Source of the DNA: Odobenus rosmarus divergens
Lineage: Eukaryota > Chordata > Mammalia > Carnivora > Odobenidae
DNA length: 64,000 nucleotides
Direction of reading: 5' to 3'
Assembly: GCF_000321225.1 (NCBI RefSeq)
Contig: NW_004450330.1
Location: 2,009,636-2,073,635 of the forward strand
Below are positions 1 to 10,042 of the stretch, one piece after another. The notes beneath the pieces were generated by a model that did not search any database, had not been told where the DNA came from, and saw only the letters and a list, made by a program, of their open reading frames with translations. How positions within the stretch are numbered: the first letter of the stretch is position 1; each line of letters begins with the position of its first letter. Position numbers and translations under genes: made by a program.

Positions 1-60
1 AAAAAATCTAATATTCTCCCTATATTCTTTAAGTTATTATTTATTCCTTGAGGCTATATC

Positions 61-110
61 ATCTATCCATCCATGTGTCCATTTGTCCAACCATCCATCC
101 ATCCACCTGT
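61..110. repeat. Degenerate ATCC/CATC tetranucleotide repeat
   Basis: Imperfect tandem CATC units lie at the left edge of the window. This is simple-sequence DNA, and the short frames across it are not genes. Confidence 0.7.
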
Positions 111-414
111 TAGGTAGATTTAATTGAGCATCCCAGGATGAGTTCCTTCTCCATTCAGTCCCCTCTGGAGGGAGGCAAGTGAGGGAGACAAGTGAGGGTT
201 GTCTCCCTTCCCTCAGGATCCCTATAGCCCTTTCTCCGTACTGCACAGTTCAGCATTTTATGATGCATACCTGCATTATTCATTCTGATCATTGCAATGG
301 TGACAAGAATTAGGGCAGATATTCCCATTGTGCTAATGAGGAAACCAAGGCCTGGAGTATTAAACATGTGAGTGTTCTATTCTTCTATTAATATCAATCT
401 GCACAGTTTCCATA

Positions 415-993
415 AAGTTAAACATACACTTTTGACCCAGCAATCCCCCTAGGTATTTGCCCAAGAGAAATAAAGATATATGTCCACACAAAGACATACA
501 TGAATATTTATTGTAGCTTTATTCATAATAGCTCAAAGTTGAAATAGCCCAGGTGTTCGTCAATAGGAGAGCAGATAAACAGAGTGTGGTATATGCATAC
601 AATGGAAAATGACTCAGCCACAGAAAGGAACAAACTTCTGATATATGTCAGAACATGGATAGATCTCAAAAACAGTATGCTGAGCAAAAGAAACTAGATC
701 TAAAAGAGTACATATTTATTTATTCCGTTTATTTGGAATTTTACAGTAAGCAAAGCTAATCTAGAGCGGCAGAACGCATATCATGGCTGTCTGGGGCCAG
801 AAATGGGGGTGGGTGGTGGGTGAGTATAGATTGCAAAGGAGCAGGGAATTTTGGGGGGTGATGGAAATATTTTATATCTTAATTGTGGTGGTGATTACAC
901 GGGTATATGCTTTTGTCAAAAACCATTGAACTGTACACTTAAAATGGGTGCATTTTATTGTATGTAATTTATATCTCAATGTAGGTAATTTTT
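415..993 (+). mobile_element. Old L1 (LINE-1) 3' end, plus strand
   Basis: The text follows the end of L1 ORF2 and its 3' UTR. It has a motif like 'cccagcaatcccc', then 'tacaatggaaaatgactcagc', then a 3' UTR with 'gaactgtacacttaaaatggg'. The frame is broken by many changes, so the fragment is ancient and inactive. A SINE landed in its A-rich 3' edge. The subfamily (an L1M type) is inferred from memory of the consensus. Confidence 0.75.
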
Positions 994-1009
994 AAAATAC
1001 ATATCTATC

Positions 1010-1209
1010 GGGGTGCCTGGGTGGCTCAGTTGGTTAAGCATCTGCCTTCAGCTCCGGTTGTGATCCCAGGGTCCTGGGATCGAGTACCACATCAGGCTCT
1101 CTGCTCAGCCTGAGCCTGCCTCTCCCTCTCTCTCCTTCTGCCTGCGGTTCCCCCTGCTTGTGCTCTCTCTGTGTCAAATAAATAAATAAAATATTTTTAA
1201 AAATAAAAT
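1010..1209 (+). mobile_element. Can-SINE (SINEC), plus strand
   Basis: It shows the tRNA-derived head (GGGTGCCTGGGTGGCTCAG), a CT-rich body and an AATAAATAAAATATTTTTAAA tail. A perfect 13 bp TSD, AAAATACATATCT, lies at 994-1006 and 1210-1222. Confidence 0.95.
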
Positions 1210-1222
1210 AAAATACATATCT

Positions 1223-2514
1223 GCCTAAAAATTATATATACTTTATATATGTATGTATTTATATATATATACACATATATATAATTTCCCCCTTATCTGT
1301 ATAAGAAGGGCTACGGGGATATAGGAAAATGTACATAAGTCAGAAAGTTCCAGAAAAGGAAGAAACGGTACCAAGAATGAGAATATCTCTAGCTTTGAGG
1401 ATAACAGGCAAAAAGCAAGTAGCAATAGATTCCAAAATACAGGAGTGAGGTCACTGCACAAACTTGAAGTCCAACTCCTGGGAAATGAAGCTTCTAGCTG
1501 CTCCTGCTATGAGATTCCAGTAAGGTATAATAAAAAATAGAAAACTGAGGTTCACTACCTGTGGCCTGGATTGGTAGACACAGGGATAGAGAGGTGAGGA
1601 ATTGGCAGAGCAGAAGAGAGAAGGAAAAGATGATGTCCTTCCTGTCTGGCGGCAGGCACAGCCAGGCCTCTCCCAAGACTCCAGAAGCCTCTCCAGACTG
1701 CGGCTGCTCTCTGACTCCCGGCAGAGGCCAGGGCTTTCCTTGGGAATGACGACAAAAAAACGTTTCCCCCAAGGTTGGACTCCACTAAAAAGATGACTGC
1801 TTTAGCTGAGAGGAACAGAAATGGGCCCTTTCAGAGAATCTGTCTTGGTGCTAGTCACCAGGGGCTCTGTGTGTTGAACTTCTCAGCTCTAGACTCTTGG
1901 TCACAGTGACATGGAGTAACAGAGGTCAATAGGACTTGCGCTGAAATGGACATTTGTTGTTAACTCCCCTTTCTTTGATAATAGTGCCTGGATTGTCCTT
2001 CTCCACTCTCAGTCCAAGTTGTCCTGGTGAAGACAGATCCGCCCTGGCTCTCTGGGGAGAACAATGACTCAGGCCAGTTAACCAGTTTCACACTCCCTTG
2101 GCCGCAGCGATTTCTTCAGGGGTGGACATAATGACTGCTTCTTCCACGGAGCCAATGGGATACCATTAGACACTTTCAGAGAATGAGATATTTCTAAGAG
2201 TGGTGTGCCAGTAGTACTTTTTGCTCTGAAGCTGAAACCTGAGAGAATGTAGGGTTGGATCTGCTCTCACCACCTTGATACGAGTAGAGCCATCTCAGAG
2301 GAAAGCAGATGAGAGACAGAGAAATCACGTCCTGAAGACAGCATTTGGGCCCTGAATCCAGCCATGCCTGACAAGTCTATCTTTGGACTTTTTGTTTTCT
2401 CTCTCAGTTCCCCAATAAGTTCCCTTCTTGCTTAAACCAGTTGGAGTCAAGTTTTCTGTCATATACAGCTTGAGTGGCAAGCTCCCTTTACCCCCTCTAC
2501 TGGCAAACACCTTC
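1223..2514. other. Intergenic, no gene seen
   Basis: An AT-rich simple stretch of TATATA type lies at about 1235-1285. The rest is unique-looking sequence. Short frames on both strands at 1494-1796 overlap each other in several phases and show no recognisable domain. Confidence 0.5.
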
Positions 2515-2812
2515 TCATTCAAGACTCACTTTAAGCACCAATGAGCTAAGAGTTTTTCCTGCTCCCCGGCCCCAAGGGGAACTGGCCCCTCAATGATTTT
2601 CCTCCACTGTTCTCTACACACTCTATCATAGTACCTAAACTGCTTTAGAATCCTTGTTCTTATGGGTATGTCTCTCTTTCCATAAAGCCATAAAGCTGTT
2701 GAGGGTAGGGGCTATTTGTGGGCTTTGTATCCTCAGAGTCTAGCCCAGCATCTGGCACATAGTAGGTGCATGACTAGTATTGGTTGTACAAATGAATGAA
2801 TGAATGAATGGA
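2515..2812 (+). mobile_element. L2 (LINE-2) 3' end fragment
   Basis: The tail reads 'ttgagggtaggggctat', then 'gcatctggcacatagtaggtgc', then an AATGAATGAATG repeat. This is the typical L2 3' terminus. It is ancient and diverged. Confidence 0.75.
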
Positions 2813-3375
2813 GCAAGAGTCTGCCCCCCGGTTTTCCAATAAGAGACATTTGCATCTCAGCTGGTAGACAGGTTGAGGCTATGGAGAATTTGGGATGGAC
2901 AATGGAAAGAACCAATTTTTCTGTTTGCCAGTCAGTCAGTCTGTCTGTCTATCTGAATGTCTCTGGGCATCACTCAAAACTGCGACTCCTAGGCTAGGAG
3001 AGTGATCAAGCTTGGGAATAGACAGTTCAGGGCTGTTTAAATGCTCTCTAGACCCAGCTCTGATTTTTGTGACAACTGTTTTTGTGGCATAACTCTGCTC
3101 TCAGTGGGGGAGCTCAGTGGGCAGCTCAGGAGAGCCAGGGACACAAAAGCTAAGGAAATGAAGTCGGGTGAGGGGTGATGGAAGACTGTCTAAGCATTTA
3201 ATAAATTCTTATTGACCAGTTGAATTTTTTTCTCACAGCCATTTTTTTTCCCTTCATGAATATGAAAAGCTGCATGGAGTTGAAAATATGACCAATAGCA
3301 GAATCAAATGACATTGACAGATGTAAAGAGAAAAAGTTTGCAGGATCAAATAATGATCTAAAAGTATCCTTGACA

Positions 3376-3577
3376 GGGCACCTGGGTGGCTCAGATGGTT
3401 AAGCGTCTGCCTTCGGCTCAGGTCATGATCCCAGGGTGCTGGGATCGAGCCCTGCATCGGGCTCCCTGCTCCTTGGGAGACTGCTTCTCCCTCTGCTTCT
3501 CTCTCTCTCTCTCCCTCTCTCTCTCCCCTGTCTCTCATGAATAAATAAATAAAATCTTTAAAAAAATAAAATAAAAT
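3376..3577 (+). mobile_element. Can-SINE (SINEC), first of a pair
   Basis: A full-length SINE with a CT(n) body and an ATGAATAAATAAATAAAATCTTTAAAA tail. A perfect 16 bp TSD, AAAAGTATCCTTGACA, lies at 3360-3375 and 3578-3593. The downstream TSD copy became the target of the next SINE. Confidence 0.95.
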
Positions 3578-3594
3578 AAAAGTATCCTTGACAT

Positions 3595-3770
3595 GGGGCA
3601 CCTGGGTGGCTCAATTGGCTAAGTGTCTGCCTTTGGCTCAGGCCAGGATCCCAGGGTCCTGGGATCGAGCCCCGCAGGGAGTCTGCTTCTCCCTCTCCTT
3701 CTATTCCTCCCTGACCCTTCATGCTCTCTCTCTCAAATGAATAGATCAAATCTTTTAAAAAAATTTTTAA
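3595..3770 (+). mobile_element. Can-SINE (SINEC), second of a pair
   Basis: This SINE starts 2 bp after the previous SINE's TSD, in the same orientation. It has the same head and an AAATCTTTTAAAAAAA tail. A third, diverged copy of the target (AAAAGTATCTTCGA) follows it at about 3771. Confidence 0.9.
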
Positions 3771-3774
3771 AAAA

Positions 3775-5029
3775 GTATCTTCGAGGCAATATCAGTAAAT
3801 AGATCTGATTAATTATCATGTTTGGTGTACTGATCTTGTTGACTTTTCCTATTTCCCAAATCTGAAGGTCACCAACCTGAGCTCAATCATCAGTCAGAAG
3901 ACCTTGAGCAAGTCATTCAACATATCAAGCGTGTAATTTTATCACTGTTTTAGTAGGACAATAAAACCATCATTCCTACTTATTACATATGTAGTAGCAA
4001 TAAGGATCAAGTGAAAGGAAAGAAGGGGAACTAAAATGAACTTGCATGTCTTTTATGTTCTCAGTCCTGTGCTGCTTGCTTGATTTATAGATTCTGTTTT
4101 GATTTTCTTAACTGCAAATGATAGAGGAAAAACAACCCAAATGGTTTTACGCAAAAACACAAGACATTGCCTCTAATAACTGAAAAATCCAAAGACAGAT
4201 CTAGGTTCAAACAATGTCACTGGAGAACCAGTCACTTTCTCACCTCTGCTCTTCTCAACGTTGGCTCAATTTTCAAGCACTACTGTCCCTTGTGGTCACA
4301 AGATGCTTCCAGCAGCAGCAGACCTCATTCAAGTCTATTTGAAAGGAGTAATTATCCTTTCCCCAGGATTCCCAGCAAGCTCAGTGAGTTTTATTGACTC
4401 TGTCTGGATTGTGTGCCCATCCCCAAACCAACCATTGCCACCAAAAAAAAAAAAAAAAAGGTCACATTCTTTCTGAATGGCTAGGCTGAGTCGAGTCACA
4501 CGTGCATACCTCAAGCCAATGGTACAATCAACCCCACCATCATTTTATGAACTGAGAGAAGAGTTGATAATCTCCCTGAAGGGAATTGTGCTATGGTTTC
4601 CAGTAGAGGGAATGGAGAGCGAGTGACAAAACTGTAAGTATATAACTCTTAGCGCCTTAGGGCACACAGGATGGTGGTACTGCTGGGAGGCAGATGGGAG
4701 GGACAGAATCTCAAGAACATACAAAGTAGAATTTGTCTGTTTTTACCTCCACCTGCTATGTGAGAACACCAGCCCCTCCTGAATTATGGGAGGAAACGTC
4801 AGCTTCCGTCCCTGGAGATTTTAGCAGGTAGTCTCAGGTATACTTGTGAAACATTGCTTTTGGGTAGCACTCAGGACCTGTAACCTCTTCTCCCTTTGCC
4901 GTGGGCTCCAGGGATGTTTTTGCGGCTGCCAAGGCCAAGGGGCTCAAAGCACAGTGCTGTTGCTGCAGTCCCCAATGCCTTCCAGAGATAGCAGACACTG
5001 CCCATGCTGCTAAAAAAACCAAACCCTTT
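3775..5029. other. Intergenic, no gene seen
   Basis: Mostly unique sequence with a poly(A) run at about 4442-4459. The short frames found here are small, lack recognisable motifs and look like chance openings. Confidence 0.5.
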
Positions 5030-5289
5030 AAAAATGGTGTCTCCGCCCCTCCGCGCAAGCAAATGGGCTCACCCACATCCGGGGATCGGTGAGAATGGCG
5101 CGCAGTCACGTGATGCTGAGAAGGCGCCTTGTGGAAGCGGGTGCAGCGCTGGGTCTGGTGCGGGTCTGATAAGATCAAAGCTGCAGGAGAATGGATAGTG
5201 AAGTACAGAGAGATGGAAGGATCTTGGACTTGATTGACGATGCTTGGCGAGAAGACAAGCTGCCGTATGAGGATGTTGCAATACCACTG

Positions 5290-5385
5290 GCATTTCTTTG
5301 AAGCCTACTGTGTGCCATAAGACTATGTGAGCATAAGCTACAGTTCCTGCCCCTGGGGCTCTAAAGAGGCAACACATAGAAATAA
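5290..5385 (+). other. 96 bp block inside the ANAPC13 retrocopy
   Basis: It separates codon 33 (CTG) from codon 34 (AAT) of an otherwise intact frame, with no loss or gain of coding bases. Its text ('cctactgtgtgcca', then 'ttcctgcccctgggg') resembles an ancient mammal-wide repeat seen elsewhere in this window (37474-37790). It could be a cassette exon already present in the copied transcript, or a later insertion. No target duplication flanks it, which favours a cassette exon. That is inference. Confidence 0.6.
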
Positions 5386-6250
5386 AATGAGCTTCCTGAA
5401 CCTGAACAGCACAACGGTGGCACCACAGAATCTGTTAAAGAACAAGAAATGAAGTGGACCGACTTGGCCTTACAGTATCTCCATGAGAATGCTCCCCCTA
5501 TAGGAAACTAATAATTGGCTCCTTCTTCATGGACAGATTTTTGAAAAATACATAGATACAAAATGTTTTCTTTCATCTCCTCATTCAGATCTTGAAGTGG
5601 TACATCTACACTCAAAAATGTACACCCACCTAGTTTTTGTGACAGCAGAATGCAATGTGGAAATACCAGAATGAGGAATTGATTGAGATTTCTCAGGAAT
5701 GCCGAGTATTTGGCCCTTTGAACCAAAAGTTCTTCATTCACTAGCTTGTGTTTGAATGTGACTGGTACAGCATTTGCCTTTCACTCTGATTTTGCTTTAC
5801 TGTCAGAGTTTAACCCAGAGTTTAACCCATCCCATCTGCTTACTTGTGTCCCGTGACATAGGTGACTGAAGACATGAGAGGGATGGGCAAAGACAGGGAA
5901 GCCAGGTGTAAGGAGAGCGTTAACTGCTCACATGCCTCCCTCTGAGCTGCAGTGTATAGCACCTGCGGGTAGGATGGATGTCTGGGTAACCCACTCACTG
6001 ATGGCTGGGATTCCTAAGATCCCCTATGGCATTTTCAAAATGTGGATAAATTCGCAGATTAAAGGTTATCTGGCAGGTACTTCTGCTCTCTATAAGTTAA
6101 TAAGGTGCCACTGGAACGGACCCTTGGCTGGCTGGACCACTAGTTTTATCCAGTAACAAGATTTCGTGTCTTCACAGTCCTTTCAGATACAACAGAAACA
6201 CCATGAAGCCCGTGTGCAGTTACACATTTATATAAGAACTCATATTTTGA

Positions 6251-6468
6251 GGGGGGCCTGGGTGGCTCAGTCGGTTCAGCGTCCACTCTTGATTTCAACT
6301 CAGGTTATGATCTCAGGGTCCTGGGGTCAAGCCCCAGGTCGGGCTCCATGCTCAGCAGGGAGCCTGCTTGAGATTTTGCTCTCGCCCTCTGCCCCTCCCC
6401 CCACTCGCTCGCTCTCCCTCTCTCTCTCTCTCAAATAAAAATAAATCTTAAAAAAAAAATAAATAAAT
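6251..6468 (+). mobile_element. Can-SINE forming the 3' end of the ANAPC13 retrocopy
   Basis: A SINE with the GGCCTGGGTGGCTCAGTCGG head, CT(n) body, AATAAA at 6434-6439 and an A-rich tail. It has no TSD of its own. The repeat that follows its tail (6469-6482) instead matches the sequence just before the ANAPC13 leader at 5030-5043. Confidence 0.9.
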
Positions 6469-6482
6469 AAAAATGGTGTCTC

Positions 6483-7149
6483 TTCCCATGTCTACAGCAG
6501 GGACTCTGCATGAGGACAGTACCTTCCACTGCCATTTCTGCCATCCAGTCCCTCTGACAAACGGTGGTCAGGTGGTGTGTGCCCAGCCAACAGGTAAGCC
6601 AGGAGCTGGGGCTGGGGTACAGCTATTTGTGATTGTAAAGCCCAGGGTTTGGAGCCATGGAGCCAAGGGAGACTCCTAGATGCAGTGCCCTTTTCAAGTC
6701 CCAGTTCAGAGCCCAAGTACAGGGAGGTGGGGGAGCACCAAGTGGAGAGATGGACTTGAGCTTGACTTGATTGCTTGATGATTTTCCCATAGCTGCTCTC
6801 CCAGAGCTGCTGGCCTGGGCTGGCATGGTATTCCAAGAGGGGATATGCTTATTTCACCACAGACATTTTAGTCAGAGAGCCCTGGGTGTTATCACTCTTT
6901 CTGGCAGTCCTTTCACACTCTGAGTTCCTGGGGACTGGGCTGGCCATCAATCTATATGGTAGACTTCTGGGAACCATGCCTTTCCTTCAGGGGTAGCTTA
7001 TTACTGCTCTTGGGGCAGGCCCAGTGTTCCAACCTTTTCTCCCTTTGGAGCTCCTCCTTCATGCAAATCCATGCCTGTGGTAGTGATCACAGTGGAGTTG
7101 ACTGGCCCGCTGGTCCTCCAGGCGGTCCTCAAACACCGTAGCATAGATA
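6483..7149. other. Intergenic, no gene seen
   Basis: Unique-looking sequence of moderate GC. The overlapping short frames on both strands have no recognisable domain. Confidence 0.5.
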
Positions 7150-7325
7150 TTATCAATAGTAATAACAGCATCTGATACTAATCGAAAGCCTGCTATGTGC
7201 CAGGCAGAGTTTTAGGGGCTTGACATGTGCTACCTTATTCACTCCTTATAGCAATCCTATGAGTTAGGAACTTATTATCCATAGTTCACAGTGAGGTGAT
7301 TGAGGCAAAGAAGCATTTAGGAAAT
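7150..7325 (-). mobile_element. MIR fragment, minus strand
   Basis: It reads as the reverse of the MIR 3' half: 'ctatgtgccaggcagagttt', then 'cactccttatagcaatcctatgag', then 'gaggcaaagaagc'. Diverged, ancient SINE. Confidence 0.7.
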
Positions 7326-8650
7326 ATAACTCTACCATGAGGCCAGATATTTGTCTGTCTCCATCCCTGATGTGTTTCCAGTGCCCAGTGCAGTGCCCAA
7401 GAGTAGTTATTCAGTAGATATTTTTTTCATGGATGGATGTGTAGCAGATGCAGTAGTGGGCCTCCTTGATCTCTCACTTAGGACCAAGGCTTTCATTCCC
7501 CCAGCTGCTGGGACGTCAGCTGCTAAAGGCTCCCATTGGCATCTGTCTAGGAGTATCCCTCAGGACAAGATTCACACCCCCTCTCCAAGGATTGCACCCA
7601 GTGGCTGGTCTGTGAGGGACTCAAAAGATCAGTCCTCACTTGGGGCCACTTTGAAGGACTATCCCAGTTCCCACTGAAGGTGAAATAAACTAGGCCTCTG
7701 TCACACTTGCATTGCAGTTCAGTCTCCCCCTCTGCCCAGTCTTGCTTTCCTTACTTCTTTATAGGGGTTGTCGCTGACTACAGTCCTCAGTGAACCACCT
7801 GCAAGCAAGTCTTATCTGAATTTGTTTCCAGGGAACTCGGCCCAAGGCACATGGAATATGTTATTCACTCAGCCTTGTGGCTCTGACCTCAACAGTCCTC
7901 TCTATATTTACTCTTTTTCTAGTGCTGTTTGAGGTTACACGGCAGCTGGTTTCTTCACAATGTGTTATTGTTGCTGTAAAAGTCTTTGCTATCCTCACTG
8001 AAACCTTGAAAGTTCAGGCAGATGCCACTTTTCATCTCAGCTGCTCTCATTAACCCTAGAATTCCTTGTTCAGCCCTGGAGACCAGAGATGGCTCTCTCG
8101 CCTCACTGCCCCAGAGCAGATCCCTGCCAGGGTGCTTGTGTCTTGATAGCTCAAGACACAAAGAAGGATGCTTCTGCCCTTTGAGATTCTCTTAGAAGCT
8201 CCACCCCAGCTTTCCTATGTATCCTCCACCTGGCAACCCTCTTGGGTCATGCCGGTTACCAAGGCTTCAGTGACCAGCACCAGTGCTCCCCAGTGAACTG
8301 ATGGTACCTCAGCCATTAGCTTAGTCTTCTCCTTCCTTCAAGGTGAATTCCCTTGAAGCTCTCATGCTTTTTTTTCCCATCTGCCTGTTGTCAGGGCCAC
8401 ATTATGGGCTATTACAGACCACATTCTGAACCACAAAATGGGTCCACTTCCTTCCCTCAGCTCCTCTGTAAATTTGCCTGACTCTCTGCTTCCCTCTCCC
8501 CAGCTCTGAGAATATTGAATATGTTAGAACCACCAAGCTCTGAGAATATTGAATATGTTAGAACAGAGGGAGGGTGAAGGTGGAAAGGACAACATCTGCC
8601 TACGGAGACAGGATTCAGACAACGCCTTGTGATATACAGCAGAGAACTGA
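7326..8650. other. Intergenic, with a perfect 34 bp-period duplication
   Basis: No gene recognised. A weak L2-like tail may lie at about 7380-7430. The one clear structure is the tandem duplication at 8502-8564, listed separately. Confidence 0.5.
8502..8564. repeat. Tandem duplication, 29 bp units, 34 bp period
   Basis: The 29 bp at 8502-8530 (begins AGCTCTGAGAATATTG) recurs without a mismatch at 8536-8564. The perfect identity implies a recent local duplication or an assembly artefact. Confidence 0.95.
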
Positions 8651-8654
8651 AGAA

Positions 8655-8785
8655 GTCAGATAAACCTGGCTTCCTTTCTTACCCATCTGTCAAATGAGGA
8701 CACTTCATTAAGTTGTGAAGATAAATAAGATAATGCATGTAAAGCACTTAACCTAGCTCAATACCTGGTATTTGTGCCAGTTACA
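8655..8785 (+). mobile_element. MIR fragment, plus strand
   Basis: It carries the MIR text 'acccatctgtcaaatgagga', then 'gataatgcatgtaaagcactta', then 'cctggtatttg'. Ancient and diverged. Confidence 0.6.
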
Positions 8786-9364
8786 GGTTTTTGTCTCTCA
8801 GGTCCAAATTCACTGTTCTAGTCTCTGCTTTGTGGCGCTGGGTCTCTGGGACTCTACCGACCATATTTCTGCTTTACCAGCTACTCCTTGTTGGGCTCTG
8901 CCAATGGGAAAACCAGAGAGACACTAGAAGGCTGAAGAAGAGAGAAGGAACTCGCTCCTTCCTTGGGGCTTATAGCTACTTCCTGTTCTGTGAGCAGCAT
9001 GTCAGCCATGCCTGTTCATCCAGCTGAGGCAGTTCCTTCTGACTTCAGACCCGGAGCCATCTGAACCCTTGTAGGAACAGCCTCATTGCACCTTTTCAGA
9101 GACACCGGCACCAGCCCACTGGTACCCCAGCTCCAGGGGTCCTGGTCCTTCCTCCAACTTCTTCCTCTCTTCCACACCTCTAGGGGAGGAAGCCGCTTCC
9201 CACAGTGGCTACTGCTATGATTTCTTAGTGCCTTCATTTTACCTTTCAGTCACCTAGTTAACAACTTTATTACACCTAGTTAACATATATTAAATTCTCA
9301 CTGCTCAGTAACTGGTATGGTTTCTGTCTGCTGACTAGACCCTGAGGGATACGAAAGTTTTTCC
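8786..9364. other. Intergenic, no gene seen
   Basis: Unique-looking sequence. No repeat or coding unit could be assigned. Confidence 0.45.
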
Positions 9365-9500
9365 ATGTCATGAATAAGAAAACAGGGATTCGTGTTCGTT
9401 AAGGAATTTCCCAAGGTCACGGTGTGATTCTTCGGGGGATTTGAATCCAGGTCTACCTGAGACTAGAACTCTTCCAGCACACTACATACTATGTAACACA
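9365..9500 (-). mobile_element. MIR fragment, minus strand
   Basis: It shows 'aatttcccaaggtcac', then 'gatttgaatccaggtct', the reverse of the MIR core and tRNA-related part. Confidence 0.65.
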
Positions 9501-9810
9501 GCTGAGATAAACCATGTTGCTTCCACCCAGGCCACTCTCACGTTTTCATTCCTGCCTTGGCCTCACCCCATTGCGTGCTGGGTTGCACTCCACCTACTAC
9601 CCTGGGGCCTGGAGCTAAGGATAAAGCACAGCCGCTGCATGGCTGAAAATGTGACCGTGAGCGTCTCCGAAAGCTAGGTTCCTCTCTGAAATCCTCTATT
9701 TAAGTAAATTAATTTAACTAAATTCTAAAATTTTCATTAAGTAAAAAGGAAGAAATAGTAAATCCATGATAAAATTTTTAGATGCTAGTGAATCTAAAAG
9801 GATTTGCTAA

Positions 9811-9858
9811 GGGCTATAAAATTGTCTTCCTCACGGAGTAGGGCTATAAAATTGTCTT
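9811..9858. repeat. Short tandem duplication, 18 bp units
   Basis: GGGCTATAAAATTGTCTT occurs perfectly at 9811-9828 and 9841-9858, a 30 bp period. Confidence 0.9.
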
Positions 9859-9950
9859 GATTGAAGCTGATTCTCTAGGCTTGGTTCAGAATTCTCTGGG
9901 GGGAAAAAAATCTCAAAACACAGTTATTTTCATTTCATTTTTATTTTTTT

Positions 9951-10041
9951 AAAAATAGTCTCGATGCCCAACGTGGGGCTCGAACTCAGGGCCCTGAGAT
10001 CAAGAGTCACATGCTCTACCGACTGGGCCAGCCAGGCACCT
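9951..10041 (-). mobile_element. Short tRNA-like SINE, minus strand
   Basis: On the minus strand it reads from GGTGCCTGGCTGGCCCAGTCGG to GTTCGAGCCCCACG, then AGACTATTTTTAAA. These are Pol III A- and B-box-like motifs. It lacks the long CT-rich body of the other SINEs. The flanks (CATTTTTATTTT and CACTTTTATTTTA) may be a diverged TSD. Confidence 0.8.
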
Positions 10042-10042
10042 C

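Larger units (their letters stand above)
5044..6468 (+). pseudogene. ANAPC13 (retrocopy): ANAPC13 retrocopy with internal 96 bp block and SINE tail
   Basis: ANAPC13 encodes a 74-residue subunit that stabilises the anaphase-promoting complex, the ubiquitin ligase of mitosis. Here the ATG is at 5191, and 33 codons (MDSEVQRDGRILDLIDD start, ending VAIPL) run to 5289. A 96 bp block (5290-5385) follows, then the remaining 41 codons (NELPEPEQ start, ending PPIGN) run to TAA at 5509-5511. Together the two parts total 74 codons with no frameshift. The block opens with an in-frame TGA at 5299-5301, so as it stands the frame would make about 36 residues. The copy has no other introns, a GC-rich 5' leader (5044-5190) and a long 3' part that ends in a SINE tail. 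A perfect 14 bp TSD, AAAAATGGTGTCTC, lies at 5030-5043 and 6469-6482, after a TTT that suits the L1 endonuclease. It is a processed copy made by L1 machinery. Expression is unknown. Confidence 0.88.

Noticed and set aside
3254..3601. Frames rich in Arg and Glu (RERERE type) in and near SINEs
   Set aside because: These are translations of the (CT)n or (GA)n body of Can-SINEs. The same pattern recurs at 42249, 43369, 48110 and 59405.
9951..10041. Possible tRNA gene
   Set aside because: It has A- and B-box-like motifs but no complete cloverleaf, and it continues into a SINE tail. It matches other SINE copies in the window.
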